A stretch of DNA of 15,666 bases from Betaproteobacteria bacterium (GTDB lineage: Bacteria; Pseudomonadota; Gammaproteobacteria; Burkholderiales; Burkholderiaceae_E): contig RFVZ01000030.1 in the NCBI GenBank assembly GCA_009922405.1, positions 1 to 15,666 of the forward strand, read 5' to 3'. Of the stretch, positions 9,001 through 14,357 are shown piece by piece (the stretch's first letter is position 1; each line of letters begins with the position of its first letter). The position numbers and the translations under genes are program-made. The notes beneath the pieces were generated by a model, which was given only the letters and a program-made list of their open reading frames with translations, was not told where the DNA came from and made no database searches.

Positions 9001-9586
9001 CGGTCACCCGGCTTAGATTGTCGCGCGTGTCCGCCAGGCGCTCTTCGGTCTGGCGACGCCGTTCGCGGTAGCGCGAGATACCAGCCGCTTCCTCCAGAAA
9101 GCCACGCAGATCCTCGGGGCGCGCCTCCAGGATGCGAGCGATCATGCCCTGACCAATAATGGCGTAGGCGCGCGGGCCCAACCCCGTTCCCATAAACAGG
9201 TCGTGCACATCGCGTCGGCGAACGCCCTGATGATTGATCTGATAAATGCTTTGACCATCGCGGCTGAGAATTCGTCGCACGGAAAGCTCAGAATATGCGG
9301 CCCATGGCCCCCCAAGGCGTCCGCCGGCGTTTTCGAACAGGAGCTCAACGCTGGCCCGGGCAGCGGCTCGACGACCGTCCGAACCCGAAAAGATGACGTC
9401 TTGCATCGAATCGCCGCGCAGCTCACCGGCTCTCGTCTCGCCAAGAACCCAACGAACCGCATCCATGATGTTGGATTTGCCGCAGCCGTTCGGACCGACA
9501 ATTCCGATCAGACGGCCCGGAAGTTCGATCGCGGTGGGATCCACAAAGGACTTGAATCCCGCAAGTTTGATTTGTTTGAGTCGCAC
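6026..9586 (-). CDS. smc: Chromosome partition protein Smc
   Basis: Smc is the condensin ATPase that organises and segregates the chromosome as a dimer with ScpA and ScpB. With the start used here the protein has 1186 residues, normal for bacterial Smc. The N-terminal head has RLKQIKLAGFKSFVDPT and Walker A GPNGCGKS (31-38). Long Ala/Glu/Gln/Arg-rich coiled coils flank a central hinge (about 495-655), where the sequence becomes globular around ERVAALRGG and GHEFVTLAGHRISRFG. The C-terminal head has the ABC signature LSGGEKAMTA (from about 1087) and Walker B CLLDEVDAALDD (about 1112). The start is uncertain. The frame runs upstream to a TTG at 9622, adding 12 residues (LPFGAPPASQIV) that I do not recognise from the family. 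I chose the GTG at 9586 because it gives the usual M-R-L-K beginning, although no Shine-Dalgarno precedes it; the TTG has a weak GGA. It is the first gene of the minus-strand operon. Confidence 0.95.
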   Translation of the reverse strand: MRLKQIKLAGFKSFVDPTAIELPGRLIGIVGPNGCGKSNIMDAVRWVLGETRAGELRGDSMQDVIFSGSDGRRAAARASVELLFENAGGRLGGPWAAYSELSVRRILSRDGQSIYQINHQGVRRRDVHDLFMGTGLGPRAYAIIGQGMIARILEARPEDLRGFLEEAAGISRYRERRRQTEERLADTRDNLSRVTDLLTELHERIARLEKQAIVAQRLRQLEADRLEKQQFLRILLREDASQQRAIAADFLATAQVEFDAATDSLKKFEDDLNRRREAHFELGEQVHARQGEYYQIGSELAAIEAEIRRVETARGEAAERLKAAQSRRDLALGAIERAEQDRAESEARIELADARVAALRKELGAVRETLDTAERAAWSLQQALETARLAMANSQRLLEVAQARARSARERIAASQHRIERQRQAQNAQKEPTEAEVKAAQVAAEEAEQGEMAANGHLTESEAIFASLEEARSQAYDALRMAKSHAAQIEARRSALAQLQARLGGQNRLRPWLAKHGLDAAPPIWQQMSIDPGFEVPVEAVLRERVAALRGGPNLNAGGMIDDAPPGRLALSLEALEVLPSSVQSAHDPGPPHVGTRLLSACIRSDEPQILALLRNWLHGYWVVESVELALEQREQLAPGHEFVTLAGHRISRFGVQFHHPDSEQDGLLARQNELTVLDSEWAEAKLRVDEEATRVEVAHQAHHSGQQALVLARDASRAAIRLASQNRQSADSLGQTRTRAVEAKRRIEAELLEAQSEADEQIKLAEAAEVEVAQTQTLRQQQTFDLERGRQATADSQAHLSQVKTALRALEHQDQETAFELREARARAARAEEQRASAAAELQRALEDVETQHQKLATLRADEANESLESARVRRDLAESALGAARAELDALSLVLRQIDGERLLQERGLDPIRARIQQHQLEEQAARLMLEQVLLQITEAQAESGAVVDEMALRARFNPPPAISYLQQEGTRLGRAIAALGSVNLAALDELNEARERTAFLESQSADLHQAMQTLEGAIRSIDRETRELLRETFDRVNGHFGRLFPLLFGGGEARLTLSGDEILDAGLHVTAQPPGKRNTSIQLLSGGEKAMTATALVFALFQLNPAPFCLLDEVDAALDDANTERYCRMVRTMADQTQFLFITHNRIAMEFAEQLIGVTMQERGVSRIVAVDLDTAERMAEAA

Positions 9587-9640
9587 AACGATCTGGGAAG
9601 CGGGAGGGGCTCCGAAGGGCAATAGCCATCCACGCGCGGG

Positions 9641-9668
9641 TTGCCGTGTTAGCTGCGCCTATAATAAT
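9641..9668 (+). promoter_or_regulatory. Candidate sigma70 promoter for the queF-dap operon
   Basis: The divergent region between smc and queF contains TTGCCG (9641-9646) followed by the AT-rich block TATAATAAT (9660-9668). A perfect TATAAT at 9660-9665 would leave a 13-base spacer, which is short. Reading AATAAT (9663-9668) as the -10 gives a 16-base spacer, within the usual range. On the other strand the same block reads ATTATTATA and could supply a -10 (TATTAT) for smc, but I see no good -35 for it. This is the only substantial non-coding stretch in the window, so promoters for both operons are expected here. The element boundaries are inferred. Confidence 0.5.
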
Positions 9669-9690
9669 CGGCTTCGCGCTATCCGCTGCT

Positions 9691-9694
9691 GGAG
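9691..9694 (+). promoter_or_regulatory. Ribosome binding site of queF
   Basis: GGAG lies 9 bases before the ATG at 9704, in good Shine-Dalgarno position. It supports that ATG as the queF start. Confidence 0.7.
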
Positions 9695-9703
9695 CCTAAT
9701 TTC

Positions 9704-10123
9704 ATGTCATCAAAACCGAGCAAGACACTCGAAACCTTTCCAAATCCTTCTCCCCAGCGCGATTACCTGATTCATTTTCAGGTGCCCGAATTCACATGCC
9801 TTTGCCCGCTCACTGGGCAGCCCGATTTTGCAACCATGACGATCGACTGCGTTGCTGATCAGCGGTGTGTTGAACTGAAGAGTCTGAAGCTCTATTTTTG
9901 GTCCTTTCGCGACGAAGGGGCCTTTCACGAAGCCGTCACGAACCGGATTCTTGATGACCTGGTTGCCGCGATTGCGCCCCGTTATCTAAAGCTGACGGCC
10001 CGTTGGTATGTTCGCGGCGGTATTTTCACCAATATCGTGGTCGAACACCGGGCGCCGGGATGGGTGCCAGCGCCGCGGGTCGAACTGGACTCATTTCAGC
10101 CCGAAGCTGCCTCAAGGGGATGA
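9704..10123 (+). CDS. queF: NADPH-dependent 7-cyano-7-deazaguanine reductase QueF (short, type I)
   Basis: QueF reduces the nitrile of preQ0 to preQ1 with two NADPH, a committed step to queuosine at the wobble base of GUN-decoding tRNAs. The 139-residue protein is the short unimodular form like Bacillus QueF, not the roughly 280-residue two-module form of Escherichia. In FTCLCPLTGQPDFA the nucleophile is Cys34, which forms the thioimide with substrate, and Asp41 is the proton donor. The QueF motif ELKSLKLYFWSF (57-68) is intact. His75 and Glu76 in AFHEAV sit at the spacing of the Bacillus substrate-binding pair. The residue before LCP is Cys33, where Bacillus has Ser. It leads the plus-strand operon, has a good GGAG site, and its TGA overlaps the dapC ATG (ATGA). 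Regulation is probably from the divergent promoter region; I see no convincing preQ1 riboswitch in the short leader. Confidence 0.95.
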   Translation: MSSKPSKTLETFPNPSPQRDYLIHFQVPEFTCLCPLTGQPDFATMTIDCVADQRCVELKSLKLYFWSFRDEGAFHEAVTNRILDDLVAAIAPRYLKLTARWYVRGGIFTNIVVEHRAPGWVPAPRVELDSFQPEAASRG

Positions 10124-11355
10124 ACACCCGTCTGGGGGCGCTTCAGCCCTACCCCTTCGAACGCTTGAAGGCTCTGACGGCGGGTATCGATCCGGCCGCT
10201 GGTCGGACCCCGATTGATCTTTCGATTGGCGAACCGAAGCATGCAACACCCGCCTGCATTCGCGACGCCCTTGTGCTCGGGCTGGATGGTCTGTCGACCT
10301 ACCCCGCAACCATCGGTTCGGCCGCACTGCGGGAGGCCATTGCCGATTGGATCTGCCAGCGTTACGGGCTTAAGCGCCTCGACCCCCAGCGTGAGGTGCT
10401 CCCCGTCAATGGATCCCGTGAGGCACTCTTCGCATTCGCCCAGACGGTGATCGATTCCGGTAACTCTTCGTTGCCGCCGCTCGTTGTGATGCCCGACCCC
10501 TTCTATCAGATCTATGAAGGGGCTGCCCTTTTGGCAGGTGCGTTGCCGTACTTCGTGTCCCAGACCCCCGAGCAGGGATTTGCGTGCGACTGGTCGGCCA
10601 TCGCACCCGAGATTTGGGATCGGACCCAGTTGCTATTTGTGTGCACACCAGGCAATCCGACCGGTCGGGTCATGACCTTGGACGAGTGGCGCCTGCTGTT
10701 CGCCCTTGCTGACAAACACGACTTTGTGATTGCGTCAGACGAGTGCTATTCCGAGATTTGGTTTGAGCAGCCCCCCTTGGGCGCGCTCGAAGCCGCGCAC
10801 GCCCTCGGCCGCGCGAATTGGCGTCGCCTTGTGGTTTTTTCGAGCCTGTCGAAGCGTTCGAGTGTTCCCGGTATGCGGTCGGGCTTCGTCGCCGGCGACG
10901 CTGAGGTCATTGCTCCGTTCTTGCGCTACCGGACCTATCACGGCAGCGCCATGGGCTTGCCAATCCAAACTGCAAGCGTTGCCGCATGGCGGGATGAAAC
11001 GCATGTGATCGAGAATCGAGCCCTGTATTCGGCCAAATTTGATGCGGTTTTACCAGTACTTCAAACCTGCCTGGAGGTCACAAAACCCGACGCAGGGTTC
11101 TATCTCTGGGCTGGCATCCCAGGTGGCGATGATCTGAACTTCACCCTGGAATTGTTACGCCAAGCCAACGTGCGGGTACTTCCGGGGAGCTTGATTTCGC
11201 GCGAGTCCGGTCTCGGGCTCGGTCGTCTTGGCTCGACACAAGCTCCAGCCACGTCTCCAGGTTCCGGTCGGATTCGGATTGCCCTGGTCGAACCGCTCGA
11301 TCGATGTCTCGAAGCAGCTCATCGAATGGCTGAGCTGATCGGTTCAACTGCTTGA
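10120..11355 (+). CDS. dapC: Succinyldiaminopimelate transaminase DapC
   Basis: DapC is a PLP-dependent class I/II aminotransferase that converts N-succinyl-2-amino-6-oxopimelate to N-succinyl-LL-diaminopimelate with glutamate as amino donor, in the succinylase route to DAP and lysine. The 411-residue protein begins MNTRLGALQPYPFERLKAL, typical of proteobacterial DapC. Later come DLSIGEPKHATP, the cofactor-region motif CTPGNPTGRV, SDECYSEIWF, and SSLSKRSSVPGMRSGF with the Schiff-base lysine at Lys245. GRIRIALVEP near the end supplies the substrate-carboxylate arginine. The frame is open further upstream to 10003, but the start at 10120 matches the family N-terminus and forms an ATGA overlap with queF. 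AAGGGG directly abuts the ATG, too close for a normal Shine-Dalgarno, so coupling is likely. A Gly/Ser/Pro-rich segment (about 364-382) looks longer than in relatives. ArgD can perform this reaction in other species, but this is the dedicated family. Confidence 0.92.
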   Translation: MNTRLGALQPYPFERLKALTAGIDPAAGRTPIDLSIGEPKHATPACIRDALVLGLDGLSTYPATIGSAALREAIADWICQRYGLKRLDPQREVLPVNGSREALFAFAQTVIDSGNSSLPPLVVMPDPFYQIYEGAALLAGALPYFVSQTPEQGFACDWSAIAPEIWDRTQLLFVCTPGNPTGRVMTLDEWRLLFALADKHDFVIASDECYSEIWFEQPPLGALEAAHALGRANWRRLVVFSSLSKRSSVPGMRSGFVAGDAEVIAPFLRYRTYHGSAMGLPIQTASVAAWRDETHVIENRALYSAKFDAVLPVLQTCLEVTKPDAGFYLWAGIPGGDDLNFTLELLRQANVRVLPGSLISRESGLGLGRLGSTQAPATSPGSGRIRIALVEPLDRCLEAAHRMAELIGSTA

Positions 11356-11391
11356 TATTCAAAAAATTACTCACCCACTACAGTCACTACT

Positions 11392-12207
11392 ATGAACGCA
11401 CTTCAATCGGCCATTGAATCCGCTTGGGACCACCGCACTGAACTCTCGCCGAGCAGTGCTTCCATCGAAATCCGTGAGGCCGTCGATCACGCTCTGGCCG
11501 AACTTGATACGGGTCGTCTTCGGGTCGCGGAAAAAATCGACGGCCAGTGGGTCACCCACCAGTGGCTCAAGAAGGCGGTTCTGCTTTCCTTCCGGTTGCA
11601 TGAAAACGTGCCGATGCACGCTGGTGATTTGGGTTTCTTTGACAAGGTCCCGAGCAAATTTGCCGGGTGGACCGCTGAACAGTTCAACGCCGGTGGGTTC
11701 CGCGTTGTTCCACCCGCAGTCGCTCGGCGCGGCGCCCACATTGCGAAAAATGTGGTCTTGATGCCCTCCTACGTCAATATTGGCGCCTATGTCGATGAAG
11801 GCACCATGGTTGACACGTGGGCAACCGTCGGCTCATGTGCCCAGATCGGAAAAAATGTCCACCTATCCGGGGGTGTCGGCATCGGTGGCGTGCTCGAGCC
11901 CTTGCAGGCGAATCCAACCATCATTGAAGATAATTGCTTTATCGGCGCCCGCTCGGAGGTCGTTGAAGGCGTGATCGTTGAGCGCAATGCCGTCCTGTCG
12001 ATGGGCGTCTTTATTGGCGCCAGTACCCGGATCGTCGACCGCGCTACCGGTGAAATTTTTCAGGGCCGGGTGCCATCGGGCGCAGTCGTGGTGCCGGGCT
12101 CTATGCCATCTACGGGCGGCGTAAGTTTGTATTGCGCAGTGATCGTCAAGCGAGTCGATGAACAGACCCGTGCCAAAACCGCGATCAACGAGTTGTTGCG
12201 CGACTAA
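11392..12207 (+). CDS. dapD: 2,3,4,5-tetrahydropyridine-2,6-dicarboxylate N-succinyltransferase DapD
   Basis: DapD transfers succinyl from succinyl-CoA to tetrahydrodipicolinate, the entry step of the succinylase branch of DAP/lysine synthesis; the enzyme is a trimer. The 271-residue length and sequence match the Escherichia-type family (274 residues), not the longer pseudomonad or actinobacterial DapD. The N-terminal helical domain contains ALRVAEKIDGQ-like GRLRVAEKIDGQWVTHQWLK (41-60). The left-handed beta-helix of hexapeptide repeats runs from about 112 to 235. In it, Asp141 (MVDTWATVG) and Glu189 (ARSEVVEG) fall at the positions of the known active-site acids. The end, VGINELL in the family, appears as TAINELLRD. 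It follows dapC after 36 AT-rich bases, and no Shine-Dalgarno is visible before its ATG. It shares one base with dapE (TAATG). Confidence 0.97.
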   Translation: MNALQSAIESAWDHRTELSPSSASIEIREAVDHALAELDTGRLRVAEKIDGQWVTHQWLKKAVLLSFRLHENVPMHAGDLGFFDKVPSKFAGWTAEQFNAGGFRVVPPAVARRGAHIAKNVVLMPSYVNIGAYVDEGTMVDTWATVGSCAQIGKNVHLSGGVGIGGVLEPLQANPTIIEDNCFIGARSEVVEGVIVERNAVLSMGVFIGASTRIVDRATGEIFQGRVPSGAVVVPGSMPSTGGVSLYCAVIVKRVDEQTRAKTAINELLRD

Positions 12208-13382
12208 TGCCAAACAAACGCACCATGCGCGTCCATCAAGACCCTGCTCTGGCGGTCCGACAACTGACCGAGGCATTGATTTCAAAGCGCTCTGTCACCC
12301 CCGAGGATGCCGGTTGTCAGGACCTTATCCGGCGGCGTCTAGACGCCCTTGGCTTTCGCTGCGAGACCCTAGCCGCCAATGGCACCACCAATCTTTGGGC
12401 CGAGCGGGATGGTGGACGTCCAGGGCCATTATTTGTGTTTGCCGGACACACGGACGTTGTCCCGCCGGGGCAACTCGAGGCATGGGGTTCGGACCCCTTC
12501 GTTCCGACCGAACGGAATGGTCGCCTCTACGGTCGAGGGGCGGCCGACATGAAAACCTCACTGGCCGCGTTCGTGGTCGCGACCGAGGACTTTGTGGCCA
12601 CACGTTCGGAATACCAAGGGTGTTTGGCCTTCCTTTTGACGTCTGATGAAGAGGGGCCAGCCACCGACGGCACCGTACAGATCGTGAATCGCTTCGAACA
12701 GCAAAGCCGGCGGATCGATTTTTGTGTCGTGGGCGAACCCACCTCATCCGAACGTTTGGGTGACATGATCAAAAATGGCCGCCGAGGTTCGCTCTCTGGT
12801 CGACTGACTGTCAAGGGCATCCAGGGGCACATCGCGTACCCCCACCAAGCCGACAATCCCATTCATCGCTTTGCACCTGCCTTGGCTGAGTTGGCCGCAT
12901 TCCATTGGGATGCCGGCAACGCCTTCTTCCCGCCCACTTCCTGGCAGGTTTCCAATCTGAATTCCGGAACGGGTGCGACTAACGTCATCCCTGGTGAATT
13001 ACAGGCTCTGTTCAATTTCCGCTTCTCGACCGAGAGCACCGTTGACGCACTTAAAAACAGGGTCCACGAGGTGCTTGATCGACACCAACTCAGCTATGCC
13101 ATCGAGTGGTCGTTATCCGGTCATCCGTTCCTGACCGAGCCTGGCACCCTTTCGGCCGCGCTTTCGGACGCCATCCACGCGGAGTGTGGCCTTCGGCCAA
13201 TTCTCTCAACCACTGGCGGGACGTCCGATGGTCGATTCATTGCCCGGATCTGTTCTCAGGTGATTGAATTTGGCCCACCAAATGCCAGCATTCACAAGAT
13301 TGACGAGAACGTTCAACTCGATGAAATGGCCCCGCTAGCGGGGATCTATCGCCGGGTTCTCGAAACCCTCCTGCCCGCGTGA
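12207..13382 (+). CDS. dapE: Succinyl-diaminopimelate desuccinylase DapE
   Basis: DapE is a dinuclear zinc M20-family hydrolase that releases succinate from N-succinyl-LL-DAP, giving LL-DAP for peptidoglycan and lysine. The 391-residue protein carries the full metal site: His81 (FAGHTDVVP), bridging Asp114 (GRGAADMKTSLA), catalytic Glu148 and metal-ligand Glu149 (TSDEEGPATDG), Glu177 (VVGEPTS) and His363 (NASIHKID). All are offset by 14 from the Escherichia numbering with identical spacing. The dimerisation lid with GRRGSLSG and KGIQGHIAYPH lies in the middle, and GGTSDGRF (337-344) precedes the last ligand. The ATG at 12207 overlaps the dapD stop as TAATG. A second ATG at 12225 (residue 7) could serve instead, since the first residues are not conserved. 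prmB starts 9 bases after the stop. Confidence 0.96.
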   Translation: MPNKRTMRVHQDPALAVRQLTEALISKRSVTPEDAGCQDLIRRRLDALGFRCETLAANGTTNLWAERDGGRPGPLFVFAGHTDVVPPGQLEAWGSDPFVPTERNGRLYGRGAADMKTSLAAFVVATEDFVATRSEYQGCLAFLLTSDEEGPATDGTVQIVNRFEQQSRRIDFCVVGEPTSSERLGDMIKNGRRGSLSGRLTVKGIQGHIAYPHQADNPIHRFAPALAELAAFHWDAGNAFFPPTSWQVSNLNSGTGATNVIPGELQALFNFRFSTESTVDALKNRVHEVLDRHQLSYAIEWSLSGHPFLTEPGTLSAALSDAIHAECGLRPILSTTGGTSDGRFIARICSQVIEFGPPNASIHKIDENVQLDEMAPLAGIYRRVLETLLPA

Positions 13383-13391
13383 CCGGCCACT

Positions 13392-14357
13392 ATGACCCAC
13401 TTGGACACCATTGATCAGGCCATACTAGCCGTTCATGCCCGTCTTGAAAGCGCTGAGCTTTCTTTCGGTCACGGTTGCGATGATGCCTACGATGAAGCGG
13501 TTTGGCTCGTTGCAGTGGCGATCGGCATCCCGGTCGACCGCATCGATACTGAATCCGACGCCAGGCTTGACGCATCCGAACAGGCACAGATTGAAGAGCT
13601 TTTACAGGCAAGGATTGACCAGCGGGCGCCGCTGGCTTACCTAGCAGGAGAGGCCTGGCTTGCGGGGCGTCGTTTCCTGTGTGACCGGCGTGCGCTGGTC
13701 CCCAGATCGCCGATCGGATTGATTCTTCAGCATGGGCTCAAGCCTTGGTTGCTTGATCCCGATCGCGTCACACGCGTGCTCGATTTATGTACCGGGGGCG
13801 GCAGTCTCGCCGTCATCGCCGCGCAAACATTCAGCGAAGCGCAAGTGGTCGCTTCCGATTTGTCGGCTCAGGCGCTTGCGCTGGCGGCTGACAACCTAAC
13901 TCTGTTCGGGCTTGAGGATCGAATCGAGCTCCGCCAGGGACACCTCTGGGACCCGCTTGAGGGGTTGCAATTCGATCTGATTCTTTGTAACCCGCCCTAC
14001 GTCGATGCGCAGTCGATGGACAAGCTGCCGACCGAATGGCGCCATGAACCAACACTTGGACTAGACGGAGGGCTGAGTTTGCGTGTCTTGGCTCAGTCCG
14101 CTGAGATCGATTTGGCCGAGATCGACGTTGCAAAAATCGCAACGGCTAATCTGAAAGATGATGGTCTGGACCTTGTGCGGCAAGTGATCGCGCAGGCTGG
14201 CGCGCATCTCACTGCCGACGGTTTATTGGTTCTAGAGATCGGCCATCAAATCGAAGCCTTCGAGGCTGCGTTTCCAGGCTTGATGCCAATTTGGCTTCCA
14301 GTCCCCGCCGGCGATCAGATGATCGCGTTGCTGGAGCGTTCGGCCCTTCCCTCATGA
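13392..14357 (+). CDS. prmB: Ribosomal protein L3 N5-glutamine methyltransferase PrmB
   Basis: PrmB is a SAM-dependent methyltransferase that methylates a glutamine of ribosomal protein L3 during 50S assembly. The 321-residue protein has a helical N-terminal domain and LVPRSPIGLIL (102-112), which distinguishes PrmB from PrmC/HemK. SAM motif I is DLCTGGGSLA (131-140). The catalytic loop is NPPYVD (200-205), followed by LPTEWRHEPTLGLDGG, typical of PrmB. Between GLDGG and DGLDLVRQVI the family normally has only a few residues. Here about 29 are inserted (about 228-256), ending in four pentads: AEIDL, AEIDV, AKIAT, ANLKD. The C-terminus is shorter than in Escherichia, so total length looks normal. 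It follows dapE by 9 bases and overlaps the next gene by ATGA. No clear Shine-Dalgarno is visible. Confidence 0.94.
   Translation: MTHLDTIDQAILAVHARLESAELSFGHGCDDAYDEAVWLVAVAIGIPVDRIDTESDARLDASEQAQIEELLQARIDQRAPLAYLAGEAWLAGRRFLCDRRALVPRSPIGLILQHGLKPWLLDPDRVTRVLDLCTGGGSLAVIAAQTFSEAQVVASDLSAQALALAADNLTLFGLEDRIELRQGHLWDPLEGLQFDLILCNPPYVDAQSMDKLPTEWRHEPTLGLDGGLSLRVLAQSAEIDLAEIDVAKIATANLKDDGLDLVRQVIAQAGAHLTADGLLVLEIGHQIEAFEAAFPGLMPIWLPVPAGDQMIALLERSALPS
14100..14159 (+). repeat. Short tandem pentapeptide-coding repeat inside prmB
   Basis: Four consecutive 15-base units in frame encode A-E-I-D-L, A-E-I-D-V, A-K-I-A-T and A-N-L-K-D (PrmB residues 237-256). The first two units are nearly identical in DNA (GCTGAGATCGATTTG and GCCGAGATCGACGTT), and the next two are more diverged. 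The A-x-[IL]-x-x pattern resembles the pentapeptide-repeat consensus. Four units would make only about one coil turn, so it may simply be a duplicated loop. Confidence 0.6.

Noticed and set aside
9623..9703. preQ1 riboswitch upstream of queF
   Set aside because: The space between the likely promoter and the ATG is only about 35 bases, and I see no C-rich loop with an A-rich tail typical of preQ1-I aptamers.
9203..9770. Plus-strand open frames (9203-9625 and 9393-9770) over the start of smc and the divergent region
   Set aside because: They are antisense to the conserved Smc head or cross into queF out of frame, with no recognisable domain and Arg/Ser/Pro-rich shadow composition.
10003..10119. 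Longer dapC frame starting at 10003
   Set aside because: The extra 39 residues lie in another frame over the end of queF and do not resemble DapC; the ATG at 10120 matches the family start and overlaps the queF stop.
12158..12646. 162-codon plus-strand frame across the dapD/dapE junction
   Set aside because: It overlaps two fully conserved enzymes in another frame and has no family resemblance.
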